DNA of 64,000 bases from Chaetoderma sp. LZ-2023a (lineage: Eukaryota > Mollusca > Caudofoveata > Chaetodermatida > Chaetodermatidae): NCBI GenBank assembly GCA_034401795.1, contig CM067373.1, positions 39,295,669 to 39,359,668 of the forward strand, given 5' to 3'. Positions 10,885 to 22,917 of this stretch are shown here, piece after piece. Numbering within the stretch: the stretch's first letter is position 1; each line of letters starts with the position of its first letter. The notes below the pieces were generated by a model that did not search any database, was not told the origin of the DNA, and saw only the letters and a list, made by a program, of their open reading frames with translations. A program made the position numbers and the translations under genes.

Positions 10885-13370
10885 ATTACCACATGCCAAA
10901 ACACGCTTGAGGCCATTTTTATGACATGAGCATACCATTGTTCCATATGAATTTTTAAAAAAGGATTTACACTTACACCGAACAACTTTGAGAATGTCTT
11001 CTGGTCCAGGTTCTAAGCCAGTCGGCAGAGGTGTTAATTTCTGATCCTCAAGCTTCCATCCCCATTCTGTAGGATCAAGTGTGCTTAACATTAGGCTTTT
11101 CCATTGTACAATTTGGATGGCACTCTTAGATAATGGTAGGCAGCTGCTCGCTCTGTTGGTGGAAGTTTCTCTGATTACATTTTTGACATACTTGTTGCTG
11201 CGATCCGCATATACAAAACATACCAGAGGCCATTCAATGTATCAGTCGGAGTCCCTCCATACAGCATTAGCAATAGCTTCAGCCCGGCCTCGATAACCTT
11301 CTCGTCTGTAGTGTCATATGTACCTAACTCATCGCTTGAGTTTCCAGATTCTTCTGAATATTTAACCTTCTTTAGAATTAGAGTTTTACCTTGACCGAAC
11401 GAAGTTGAAGATAGGTCGCAGCCATCCCATGCATGAATGAATAGCAGCCGATGAGCGATCTCATCACCCAGATGTCCACATACATCCTGGATACTGCAGA
11501 GCCTCTGGCCTTTCCTTTGACCTTTCTTTCCCTCTGATCTCAGAGAAATATATCTGATAGTTCAGGTCTAAAGTGGTACAAGAGGAGCACAAGAATGTCG
11601 GTGTCATCAGCTACTAGTGTCACAGACTGATTGTTTACAGATATAAGTTCTATGGCCGATGATAATAACAATGTGTCAGCATCATCTACTGCTTGGTGTA
11701 CTTTATGTTTTTTAGCTGCAAGGTACCGTGCAAGTAAGGATATGAATTGACTCTTAATTTCTTCATTTGTGAGAAAGACATTCTGGCTTGCATGAACCAC
11801 AGCAGACTCGTTGATCTTACATATGCAGCTGACTTTCTTGATATCCATTAATGCTCATGGTCTTTAGTTGATGGTCCATTACTATAGCCATCAAAGTCAA
11901 TAACACTGTGATCATATTATGTTTCAACATACCTAACATATTGATTAAGAATAGCCTACTAGTTTCCTTTTGTCTTCCACTTAACTCTATGGAGCAATGC
12001 GCCTCCATCTCGTAATACTTAGCTACGGCTGGAATTGGAGGTTCAGCAACATCTTGAATGACAGCCTCGGCTAAAGCTGCCCTATTCGGTTTGCGCATAC
12101 AGAAACCCTTAAAGAGAGACGTTGGATATGTGGTTAGTTCATATGCAAAGTAGGGCGTCATATTTTCCTGATCTTTCTACAAGTGCTATAAGTCTAGAAA
12201 ACAGATTGCATGTGTCAAGATGGCCTACATGTTGACCAACCGTGATGCCTTTTTGCAGAGCAACTAGCGTCTTTACTTGATCAGCTTTCTTTAGCGAAAC
12301 ATCAGGAACTTTGATGTTACCAAGCTTCTTTTGTATTTTGGATCCAACCTCTTCAGCTTGATCGCAGTTGATTCCATTATGATCACCAGCAGCAAGGCCA
12401 GACGCCAGGCATCGCAACGTTTCTTCATCTATGGCAAATGCTTCATAGATATCAAACCAATCAATAACACTGAGAAGGTTTTGGAAGTCATGGTTGACTC
12501 TTGATTTTCCCAGCTCAACATGTTGCATGCTTGTCATGTGTTGAAGTTTAGTCAGAGAAGTCATGACATCATGGACACTGGCACACATGTGCATGCTGTT
12601 GACCCAGGTGAGACGAATTCCTCGTCCTCGTGTCAAACCTCCTCGACCGTTTATGCTCTGCATCATAACCTGCTCAATAACAAGAGCTGTCCAGAGTCCA
12701 GCCCAATATCTGTCAGATCTGCGTACTGTGTGATATCCATGAATCATGAATTTATCATATAACCATGGGTGGTTATTCGGCATTTGAAGCATGAGTTGAA
12801 GATACAGATGAGTGAACTTTGCACAATTGCTATGGCCAGTCGCTGCGAACAAGTTGATCATCTTGCTGACAGCAATAAGATATAAATAAGACCTTTGCTG
12901 GCATGAAAGTTGACTGGCAAGATCTGTGATAGACTACTTCAGCAACAACGAAGTCGAAACACTGTTGCAGTCTTCCCTCAACTTCATGATCTCATGCATC
13001 ATCCCTTTGTTTACATACTTCAAGAATCTGATCACGAAATGGCCGGGTACACGCTGATGACACCTGGACACTACGACGAGGATGACGAAGATCTAGCTTT
13101 GCTGAATTTCTACAAAAGAAACAGCCCGCTTTCCAGTTTAAAAAGGGTGAATTGGATCGCAGCTTTATTTGTTTTGGAACAGGTGCACCATTAACTGAGT
13201 CAGCATTAATTTTCTTTCGTTTGGGATCAGTTTAATTCCTTCTACATGCTTGGTGCATGAACTCTTTGAAGTCATGTTTCTCAGATAAGGACTCAAGATC
13301 ACATTCTAATTTGATATCACCTCTTAGATTACTGTAATTGATCAAAGTGTTTACGCCCTTTTTGGTAACT
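10885..13370 (-). pseudogene. Decayed copy of a multicopy zinc-binding / PIN-like gene family
   Basis: Read leftward, the pieces match in order a family of large uncharacterised proteins that I know only as highly multicopy in corals, molluscs and lancelets. First is an N-terminal zinc module (GCFFCRNSAK, later VVYHRSCQSTF). Next is a middle region with RRSDRYWAGLWT and GGLTRGRG. Then comes a PIN/NYN-like block (DADTLLL, VADDTDILVLLLYHF), followed by HAWDGCDLSSTSFGQGKT, LPPTERAA and TEWGWK. Last is a cysteine-rich C-terminus (CKCKSF, CSCHKNG, CGNCYG). The longest intact frame is 240 residues (12139-12861). Several stops and frameshifts separate the pieces, so it is not active. The likely role, from copy number, is transposon-related; the biochemical function is unknown. 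Confidence 0.7.
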
Positions 13371-13617
13371 GTTACTTTTTTTTATCAGCGTTGCCCGAAT
13401 TATTAAATGTTTCCATGAAAGTAATTCAAGAGTCTTCATCACATTGGCAATCCGGTCCTGCGCAAACACTTTCATTGGACATCACTGTGACAGTTTCCTG
13501 GGGTTACAAATGGACGCTGGTATCGCCTAAACAAGTAAACAAACACTTATTAAAGATACATAGTCACAGGATAATTTCGGGAAATAAAATAGTTTGAATT
13601 TTGTACACCTATAGACG

Positions 13618-13822
13618 CTTAAATTGCGTGCCTAGATGTAATGAAACGAAATAAATCTTAGCATATGATTTCATCATCATCATCATTATCATCTGGTACG
13701 ACATTGAAGTCCAATCAGGACTATTGTCGATCTAAATTACCACGATTTAGAATGTTCATACATTTCAGTCCGTAAAAATTAATACAATATTCTAGTTGTT
13801 AATTTGAATTAATTCAATTTCA

Positions 13823-13830
<8 letters not shown>
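13618..13830 (+). repeat. ~145-bp direct repeat, right copy, split by an insertion
   Basis: Matches 10140-10285 on both sides of an inserted block. ATTTCA stands on each side of the insertion and is present once at the empty site, which suggests a short target duplication. Confidence 0.6.
13672..13760 (-). mobile_element. 3' end fragment of a CR1-like LINE
   Basis: (CAT)n followed by a block reading CTGGTACGACATTGAAG then GACTATTGTCGAT matches the terminal segment of the LINE at 50347-52183 (CTGATGCGACGTTGGAGG, CCTATTGTCGAT). Only the 3' end is present, as expected for a severely 5'-truncated LINE copy. Confidence 0.6.
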
Positions 13831-13856
<26 letters not shown>

Positions 13857-14115
13857 CCCTCCTCCCCCCCCCACCCCTCTCTGAGAGGGTCTATATTGTC
13901 ACAACTTTCCTCGACCCACCAAACTGGTAGGACACCCAATTGCTAACACACTACCAGGATTGATCTTGCTCTGTTAACAGAGGATCACAAAACTCGTATT
14001 TTATCCTCGGGGCTCCAGATACACTCGATCACTATGCCACTGCATCCCATCACTCCATCCCCACATACCTCATTAGAGGCTCTGCTCATAGTATGAAAGT
14101 ACCGGTAGTAAATGC
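13827..14115. repeat. (CT)n tract and LINE 3'-region fragment
   Basis: About 26 bp of CT dinucleotides run into a C-rich stretch. A segment follows with CCACCAAACTGGTAGGACACCC, written here only as its core CTGGTAGGACACCC, which matches the minisatellite unit in the 3' region of the LINE ending at 50347. No coding capacity. Confidence 0.5.
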
Positions 14116-15330
14116 ATGTTTTATTTATTAGTCACATACCATACCAGACAAGAGGGTAGAGTCACCTACAACCTACCCAAGCTCATCAGCGACACTGACA
14201 CTCAAATGTCATACAAAAAGGCCCTCGGGGAGCAGATAGCTAACATCGACGTCAGCTCCGTTCCAAACGAAGCCCTAACCAAAATACTGATATCTATGGA
14301 ATCATCAGCTACTAGCACCATAGGTGTTCTAAGAAACAACAGAACTAAGTATACTGAGGACCCTCTCGTAGTAAAACTGTCAGCAGAACAGAAAGCGTTA
14401 CGTCTGCACATCTATCAAAGTGAAGATCGCACCAAACTACGCCAGGAACTAGAAACTCTACTAGACCAACCCCCCCCCCCCCCACCCGGTGACAATACAG
14501 GGCATGCCGCTAGAGATGGAATATGCCGACGATGTGGACTTTATAGATGAGGAAAAGAAACCCCTTGAAGAACTTCTCCCAATAGCTGCAAGTAAACTAA
14601 AAATTGAGAATCTCTATGAACGAATCCAAAACAGAGTTCACCCACATATACCTATCTACAAAGCATGAAACTAAAGAAAATGACGATCAACTCCATGGCG
14701 GCGAACCATGGAGGAAAAGTAAAATCCTTGGCTCATTGCTTTGCAGTCCTTCTGGAAGCTATGGATTCGTAGATCAAAGATGCCCTTGGTAAAAAAGACT
14801 ACGTGTATACAATGCATACCTGCGTATCCTTGATGATGTATAACTGTAACAGCTGGGCAGCTCCAAAGGCAGCTCTAGACAAACTTGACGCCTGCCACCA
14901 CAAACACCTACGCACCACAACTGGACACCGATGGCCAGAGAGCATAATTTCCAACAATGCACTATACAAGATGTGTAATACGCCGCTACTGTCTGCAAAA
15001 GTCGCCCAGCAAAGACGGTCCATGTTTGGCCATGTGCTAAGGATGCCAGAAGACACACCAGCACAGAGAGCCTTGGAATTCGCCCTACTCGGAGCCAGCA
15101 AATACAGAGCCAGGAGAGGACGTCATTGCATAAATCTGCTAAGCGTGCTACGACGTGACCTCAAGAAAGCAGGATTAGGTACACTCAAGTCAAGAATGGA
15201 CCTGAGGAAGCTAAGGATTTTGGCTGAGGACAAGACACAGTGGTCAAAAGCGAAGAAGGACTGATTGCTGCTGTAGGATGTTTCTACTACTACAGCCGCA
15301 GAATACAGTAATCATACATACATACATGAT
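14116..15330 (+). mobile_element. LINE family A, copy 1 (5'-truncated, broken)
   Basis: A non-LTR retrotransposon fragment. The palm motif EYADDVDFI of reverse transcriptase is present, followed by NESKTEFTHIYLSTKHE, NCNSWAAPKAALDKLDACH and FGHVLRMPEDTPAQRALE. The frame ends with LAEDKTQWSKAKKD, which is the enzyme's C-terminus. The last 153 residues form one clean frame (14803-15264). A 3' tail with CATACATACATA follows. Earlier parts are frameshifted and a poly-C tract interrupts the region near 14470. Clade not determined. Five other copies or fragments of the family lie in this window. Confidence 0.8.
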
Positions 15331-15776
15331 GTGCCGCGAATTTAGAAGTAACCTTCCCCTCGCCACCCCAGCTCCTTCCACACAGCATTCTACCACTGCT
15401 AAATCATTAAATTAACGCAACTACCACGGGATATTAACAGGTTTTGTTGATGAGCTAGGTAAATGTTCACAGAGTAAAGTACATCATGTCGGCATAATAG
15501 CTGTAGCGATCATATCGCAAGGCATCGGCGTTACAAGTTACGCCTGATCACGGAAACACATTACACATGCGGTAATGTTCGTAAATTTTGGAGAATGACT
15601 GGCTACACCAATTACACGTATTCAAATCATTTGCTGGTATGTAAATAATGGACAGGAAATAGCATACTCCGTAATTTTTCAGAAACATATTGATAAAACT
15701 TCTTGTGCTGAGACCCCTCCGTGCGTATGGTACACCGCAAAAATTATGAAAATCTGGTGTGCACTTATATGTATTT
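15331..15776. other. No gene seen
   Basis: Short unique DNA between the LINE tail and the right inverted arm. It holds the tandem-free flank of the arm and nothing else I recognise. Confidence 0.4.
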
Positions 15777-15893
15777 TGTAAGATTTCCCCAAAAGGGATT
15801 TTTGCGGATTTTGGATATGATATAGAGCAACAAAATCCGCTTCGAAGGGCACCAAAACTAGCTTGATAGCAATTTCTTCCGGGTCCGACACTA
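15777..15893 (-). repeat. Right arm of the ~115-bp inverted repeat pair
   Basis: Reverse complement of the arm at 9750-9862 at about 80 percent. Similarity fades inward within about 20 bp, so the arm is well bounded. Confidence 0.65.
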
Positions 15894-16945
15894 ATTCTAC
15901 TGCACTATGATCTTACATGACTTGACAGACGATGTGACGTCACTATAATATATTTAAGTGAGACAAAATAAAGGGAATGAGGTGTTTCGTCGGTCGGTTG
16001 GTCGGTTACGCAGCTAGGTACTGGTTAGGATATAGTGATTGGTTATTATCAATGATCAAAAATGGTTTAAAGATAGTTCTTAGTTAGGCCAGGCGGCTGT
16101 GTTTGGCAATCCAGTTATCAGTCATTGGGCATTCGTCATTTAGGAACATAGGTTAGGAATATAATTGTTAATAAAATATGCCTAAGTTCAATCAGTTTTA
16201 ACGTGTTGCATTGCTTATCTTAAGGCTAGATTATCGATCTCGGTTCACCAGGGGCAAACGCCCACCTGGGTATGAAACTAGCACTGACAAACGGTAGGGA
16301 CGATTTTGAAAGTGAAGGGGGCCGCGCAGCTTGGCCTTCCACTTTGAAAAATGTTTGTAGAAACCCCGTCTAAGGGTTTGGAGGTTACGCCCTCCAGTCG
16401 CTTCTTAAATGTAGATACTGTCAGAGACCATTGTCTGCATTACCTGATGTAAATGGCTGTTTAGAGCCAACCTGTAATATAGTCTAGATGCACCTTGCTG
16501 TAGCATGCTCTTATAAGTGTAGCTAAACATTTGAGTAGAATTTGGAAACAAGTGTAGATATATTATATATGTACTACTGAATGGGGAAAAGATTGTTTCC
16601 ATCGTGGTATCGTTCCTATATGGCAGCCATCTTGGATTATTAACAGTCTATGATGGCAAATATTTCTTATATCATTAGTAAACCACTTCAGAATTTACCA
16701 AAATAATGAATATCGACAGTGATGTTGTACTGTCTCAATGACCACAAGACGAGTAAAACATCACATGGCAGTCATCTCGAAATCTAAGACGATTACCAGA
16801 TTCATACTATTCTAGTGTGGAAAACAAGCTTATTGCAATTCAGTGGTAAAACACATGCAATGTAACTGCATCTATTGCTGAAACTACGCATAAACTGATT
16901 TGTAACTCAACTGGACATCAAATGGATAAGAACACCTTATAGCTT
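15894..16945. other. Non-coding stretch with possible promoter and a hairpin cluster
   Basis: No coding frame is supported. TATAATATATTTAAG near 15945 resembles a TATA region, followed by repeated CGGTCGGTTGG. AATAAAATATG stands near 16170. The hairpin cluster at 16247-16397 is listed separately. The arrangement of TATA, AATAAA and a structured tail could be a solo LTR, but no copy elsewhere in the window confirms it. Confidence 0.35.
16247..16397. other. Three consecutive hairpins
   Basis: The first hairpin is CCAGGGGCAAACGCCCACCTGG with a bulge, of which the core is GGGCAAACGCCC. The second pairs AAAGTGAAGG...CC with GGCCTTCCACTTT over about 12 bp. The third pairs GGAGG with CCTCC around GGAGGTTACGCCCTCC. 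Each is short but they follow within 150 bp. This may be a structured RNA or the structured end of a mobile element. Confidence 0.4.
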
Positions 16946-17990
16946 ATGTATGATTACTGTATTCTGCGGCTTTAGTAGTAGAAATATCCTACAGCTGCAA
17001 GCAGGCCTTCTTCGCTTTTGCCCACTGTCTTGTCCTCAGCCAAAATCTTCAGCCTCCTCAGGTCCATCGAGTCTGGGCGACTTTGACAGACAGTTGCGAC
17101 GTTTTACACACGTTGCATAGTGCATTATTAGAAATTATGTTGTCTGGCTATTGGTGTCCAGTGATGGGGCTTATGTGTTTGCGGTGGCAGGCATCGAGTT
17201 TGTCTAGAGCTGCCTTTGGAGCTGCCCAGCTGTTACAGTTATACATCACCAAGGATACGCCGGTTGCATTGTATAAACGTAGTCTTTTTTTTATTAAGGG
17301 CATCTTTGATCTACGAATCCATAGCTTCCAGAAGGACTGGAAAGCTATGTTCCCCATAACGCAGCGTGCAGCAATGCCAGCAATACTGCAAAGCAGTGAG
17401 CCCAGGATTTGACTTTTTCTCCTTGGTTCGCCGCCACAAAGTGGATCATCATTTTCTTTTGTTTATGCGTTGCAGATAGGTATATGTGGGTGAACTCTGT
17501 TTTGGATTCATTCATAGACCTTCTCAATTTTTAGCTTACTTGAAGCAATTGGGAGAAGATCGCCAATGGGTTTCTTTTCCTCGTCTATGAAGTTCACATC
17601 GTCGGCATATTCTATCTCTAGTGGCATACCTAGTATTGACACTGGGGAGTTGGGTATTGTGGAATTTTCCTACATGGATTTCAATGCAGCACCACGGTAA
17701 CAGGTGAAGAGCACAGGGGATAGACAATCTCCCTCTGGGGAGCCGATTGATGTCTCAAACTCTACAGACTTCACTGACTTGACTCGTCCTCTCAGCTTGG
17801 TATCTGCAAGCAGTAGTCTGACTACTCGCAGCTCATCGTCATTGCAACTGGCCTGGCATAGTACATCTAGGATCTTTGAGCGTTTAATTGTGTCGAAGGC
17901 TCGTGACATGTCAATGTCCATTTTGTGGAAATCCCAGTGTTTGGACATGCCTAGCGACACAAGCATGCGTTGAGACAGTTACCATGGACT
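16946..17990 (-). mobile_element. LINE family A, copy 2
   Basis: Read leftward, the reverse transcriptase pieces are DIDMSRAFDTIKRSKILDVL, FETSIGSPEGDCLSPVLFTC and NCNSWAAPKAALDKLDACH. The 3' end on the left matches copy 1, including the sequence complementary to TACAGTAATCATACATA. Several frameshifts and gaps relative to copies 1 and 4. Confidence 0.8.
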
Positions 17991-18850
17991 AAGTACTAAG
18001 TCATGTATGTGCTCGGGACATTTATTCCCATATCCATGTCAGTCTATTAAAGTCTGTGATATATTTCAAATACTGGTAGCCGAGAGACCCGAGCTCACAG
18101 GGATGCTATGCGGAGCATGGGGTTATTCAGCTTAATTTAGTGTTACAACTGCATCATTTCATTGGTCTGATGCTTTCCCATCAGACAATGATATCTGGAA
18201 TATATGCATAATGCCAAGATAATTCGCACTGTAATGCATCTAAGAGATTCGTTAGAATAGCTGGATGCACATCATCCATAGATTTTGCAGTATTTGACTG
18301 GTCAAATCACTTTGTAAACTCATCCATCAAAAGGATCTTGTTTCCTGCAAATAGGGTGGGAAAAACCCTTCAGTATGGAGGGAATATTTCAATTATTAAT
18401 TTAGTTTACAAAGGTTATAAATATTTGTGTTTTCTTTTGGATATTTGACTACATGTCCATTAAATATGGTTGTAATTGCCAAATTTGTCATGTTTTTCAT
18501 GACACAATTAGCAAAATGGATAGACATGGCATACAAATGACACTATAACGTTGTAATTTGTATAATTTGACAAATGTATGGATGTTTTAACATTTATTAT
18601 CTGGGTAAAAATTCTTTTTAATTCCTGGCCGGGTAAAAAAAGAGAAAAGTTTCACCCGAGGGTTTACAGGAAACAAAACTATATTTTATTTGGTGTAATA
18701 TCTTCCACGCAACTCTTTTCCACAAAACCTGTTACGTGTATATACTGTCTTCGCATATGAAACACACTTGAGAAGAATTCCTTTTCTTGATCAATAACCA
18801 TTTAAAGTTTCATGCTCTCTTTTAAAGTCACTCAGTAGCTTGTATATGGA
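17991..18850. other. No gene seen
   Basis: AT-rich DNA without a supported frame. A small hairpin, TTGTCATGTTTTTCATGACA, lies near 18485. Nothing else is recognised. Confidence 0.4.
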
Positions 18851-18854
18851 GTTT

Positions 18855-19310
18855 AACGTAACCAAGTTTAACAACCTAATGGCCACAAACCGCAGAACTC
18901 CAATTCTGGCTGACTACCAAATAGATCGCCACACCTTGTAACATGTGAATGATGCCAAATATATGGGTATGACCCTTGAATAGCACCCATAGCTGGAAGA
19001 AAAATATGCAGACAATCATCTCCAACGTCAACATGACAAGTGCCTTTTAACATAGGAATTCAATTTGGTGCTGAGACAGCATGTAAACCCTATGTTACAA
19101 AGGCCTCTAATGCCTGAGTCTGGCAGTACTGCAGAAGTCAAACCTGGATGCATGACAGAATACTGGTCCCACATTGTAGAACAGATGTAAAGATCCCCTC
19201 TATCACACAGAAATCTGTATCTGGAACAGCCTTCCTGTCCTGGCAACAGTAGCGGCCTCAATATGGGAAGGGTTTAAAACATCACTTAGGAGATGCAGAT
19301 CAGAACAAGA
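18855..19310 (+). mobile_element. Decayed CR1-like LINE, RT C-terminal end
   Basis: The plus frames contain ILADYQIDRHTL and AKYMGMTL in the order typical of the thumb region that follows the CR1-type reverse transcriptase palm (compare the usual 'AKYLGV'). IWNSLPVL and GFKTSLRR follow, resembling the 'WNSLP...FK..L' C-terminal signature. Many stops separate the pieces. Old and inactive. Confidence 0.5.
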
Positions 19311-20919
19311 ACAATAATCACAGATTGCTGAAAGCTATGGCCCTTACCACAACACAATGGATCGAAGTAGCGCGAAGACTGTCTAGCAGTGCAGTGCCCA
19401 CAGAATTAAACACAACATTGTGTTCATGCTTATTTATTTATGCAAGTATGTACTGCACCGATAACACCCACTCAGTCATAAAAGGGCATATTAATAGACG
19501 TAAAAGTATTCACGATTTCCTTAATTGGGCTACCATTACCTTGAGGTTCTGCTGATCAAAGCATTGATATGGTTCTTCAGACTCTGATGGATGACACACA
19601 TGCCAAGTTTGGTGATTGGTGAAGATTCTTTCAGTAAAACTTTAGTTATTGCCCACAAACGCAACTCCATTTCGACCACGAAAATCAATAGGGATTACAA
19701 GGGCACCATAACAGATAGGGCTCTTGATGATAGTTCTAGTAGAACTTGAGTTATCACATGAATGGGCAACTGGATGGAAAAGCAAATGCTATATACCCCA
19801 TATATCTATTTGGTCCAGATTATCAAACAATACTGGCCCTCACACAAAGATATATATTACTTTTCGTTTTAAACTGTAGATAATAAACTCTAAACTTTTA
19901 ATGACAGTGCATCATAAGCATTGCGGAATGATTTCCAATTTTTGGATTTCAAACATTATACTGAAGAAAGACAAACTGCTACAGTCTTACTTCTGACATA
20001 CTTCCAAAGGTGCTATGTGATTTGATTGCCTATCCAGCCACATGATGAAAATGATGATGATGATGATGATGATGATGTATATAACAATATAAATGTTTAC
20101 TCTTTTCTCAGCACACTTTGAAAAGTTATGTTGTCATAGAGATTGATGGCACACGAGTATCAGTACTGGTAGAACTGCAAGTCTAATTGATGTGTTATAG
20201 GGTTTAATATCTAAGATATCAGTCAGTGTTTCAGAAGTTTTTAATATGTGCAACAAAGTGTATGCCTACTGGGGACTGAGCCGGCCCGACTTGGCATCAG
20301 TAATAGATATATTCTTGTTCAAGTAGTAATGTCCTCCTTTGTGCCAGGCATATCAGTGACCCCCACCAAGATTCTCTAGTTGAAGTACGAGAGGATACAT
20401 ATCGTAGAAGCAGTCCAGGACTAGTGAGCATAGTTCTATTTGAATTAGCATCATCAACCGTGCTAGTGGCGATCACTGCATATTTAAGCAGGCTTTTCAT
20501 GTCTGAGATGAAGGGCGTTCTGATAGACTCGAGGCATGAGCATCTAGAAATGAAGTGTACTCAGTCTTCTGCGCTGTCTATACTCAGTCTTCTGTGCTGT
20601 CTTTAGACAGGGAATAGTCAGTCTTTCCGTTGTGTTGGTTAAATCTGCTCCTATTTGCTTGTAAGATGTGTCCTGAGAAGAATCTGTACTTAATTGATGT
20701 TTTCTTGATGGAGAGACATTCATACCTAGCACTGCCTCAAACTGGGCGCACTGTCCCTATATACAGGTTTTTCATGTTTAGAAATGTTAGGGTAGCGTTT
20801 GTCTGCGCATCAGCCTTAACTCTTTAATGACTACATTTGCTAAAAAAAATTACAATAATTACTTATTGAGTGCCCCATTTGCAGGCCAAGAAAAGACTAT
20901 TTTCAAGACCCCTGCAGCG
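19311..20919. other. No gene seen; short (GAT)n tract
   Basis: No supported coding frame. A (GAT)n microsatellite lies at about 20044-20077. A partly repeated block around CAGTCTTCTGYGCTGTCTAT occurs twice near 20560-20600. Confidence 0.4.
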
Positions 20920-22171
20920 GCCGGCTTCGTCGTGAAATGGTTAAATCTATTTTTCCAATGGCTGTTGATGGCATGCATTACCACAACTTTCCTGGATTAG
21001 CTACTCAGTGGTTGCTCGATGTCGTATGCATTGGGTTGGCGGTATTGATGAGGAAATCCAGCGACGACTGCAGACCAACTATGGGTGGTCTTTGTATTTG
21101 TTGCCAGTTGCCTCACTGCAATGTTATATTCAATGGACCATTGATCCTTATGATGTGCCGACGGCAATGAGCATGAGTTTGTGGACTTCTCCCTGGACTG
21201 GGATTTGACCGAGTATCAGGTATACTGCAGCGTCCACTGTTCTGTCCTGGAGATAGTGTATTTGCCGTAACAGCTGCTTATGAAGCTTATCCACTTGAGC
21301 CACATCTTTCATTGTTAGGTTATCGTGTCCAGACCATATATAAGACGTGCTAATGTGTTAGATAATTTGAAACTTTCAGATTAAGTTCATTTGCCCCATC
21401 GAGGCATGCAGCAATAAGTACAGACAATTTTCTTGCAGTGGTTATTTGTTCGGCGATGTCTCTTTCTGTTCCATGTTTGGATGTGTTGTTCCTGGTAATT
21501 CCTAGACGTATTGCAGTATTCTCATGTATGAGTGAACCATTGGAATGAACATATGGAAGAGCATTGTTGCAGTTAAAGCAAAATACAGACACCGTTGCTT
21601 CGATGATGGCATAGCTTTCACGGTTCACATAGTCTTCGTGTGTAACTGCAGATCTATGTTCCAAGCTACAAGACACACACCATCTGCAACAGTCTGGTAG
21701 CTGCAGTGAGATATACTGATTTTGTTAACTATGCTTTGTCCCCGGATACGGTCAAGCTGTGGATCGATAAATAGCTTGTATACAATCAGAGACCACACAC
21801 CTTGTCTTACTCCTCGTTGTTCTGAAAATTGTGCTGATAGGCTTCTATCTCATTTCACACAGGATGAGAGATGTGTATATCAATCCGTCATTACGTGTCA
21901 ATTGTCGCATTTTAAGTGTATTGGAGTTTATGGAGCATGGACTCATGTCCAATGGCGTCAAATGCCTTTTGTATATCTAGGAAGGCATGCAGAAGTTTAG
22001 GCTATTGTTCTTAGCTTCAGCAATCAGTTCAGTTAGTATGCTCGCAGTGCCAGAAGGGGATGCCCCTGTAGTGAAGCCTCTCTGGAGTGGATTATGGGCA
22101 TTGCTTACAAGAAACTTGACTGACTGAAGATGTACCTTCTTGACAATCTTTCCAATTATGTAATTTTCCAC
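20920..22171 (-). mobile_element. LINE reverse transcriptase fragment (second family)
   Basis: Read leftward, the frame begins with HNPLQRGFTTGASP and AEAKNNSLNFCMPS, matching the start of an RT domain ('NPLQRGFT.G.SP...L...I.EA'). Further on come LGITRNNTSKHGT and AARKLSV-like sequence, then QLATNTKTTHSWSAVVAG near the C-terminus. I recall this arrangement from multicopy LINEs in cnidarians and lancelets. Broken by several stops and a gap in the palm. Confidence 0.65.
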
Positions 22172-22216
22172 ATGTTTATCATGTCATCTTAATCTCAGAT
22201 TCCATCTGAGCACCAT

Positions 22217-22854
22217 TGGTCTGAAGGAATAGTTATTATTTCATAAAGGTATATATTCCATGCACAACTTTTAATAAATAATTCTCTTTAATTTTCACAT
22301 AGGTCCCTTTTATATATAAAAAACCCCAAAACACACATTTTTTCCTAATGCATATCCATGACCTTCGTTGGGCCACGTGTGTGGTATCTCTTGTAGACTG
22401 TGCTGCTTCCATTAATAAGCTGCATTCCAGTTATAGGTTAGCTAGCATTTTTCGAGCTATGAGCTGTAGAGAACATGTACCCTTAAATTCTGACTCGAAA
22501 TCTGTCAATCATTGCCATGTAAGGTGCCATAACCCAAGCACATGTGAGAGAAAGATTTAAGCAAGTATGGCGAGTTGCTTGCCATCTCTGAATAAAGATA
22601 AAGAAAAGATGTCCCTATATTAAGGATACCAGGCTTTACCGCATTAGCCATATACGTTTAACAGAGTCATGCAAAGAAATATAGTCCAGTGTCGACCATA
22701 CACGCAAATAATGTTATGTGTAATTTCACTAGAAATAGCTGGGTATAATGTGACATTAGTTTCTGGAACCAATAGTCGTTAATCCCTCGTGCAGTACCTC
22801 ACAGAATGGAAGATGGTCATCAAAACATATGTCAGTAAAACAACCATAATAACA
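22217..22854 (+). repeat. Left LTR of the BEL/Pao element
   Basis: About 638 bp, TG...CA, aligned with both ends of the right LTR. Shared blocks include TTTCGAGCTATGAGCTGT, GCAAAGAAATATAGTCCAG and AATGTGACATTAGTTTCTGG. Confidence 0.85.
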
Positions 22855-22917
22855 TTTGGTAGCAGAACCTGGTTATCTAAAAGAACTATACCGTCATTGA
22901 TTGTCAAGAAGAAGAAT

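Noticed and set aside
20937-21208. Plus-strand frames around 21 kb
   Set aside because: They lie opposite the minus-strand LINE and show no conservation of their own.
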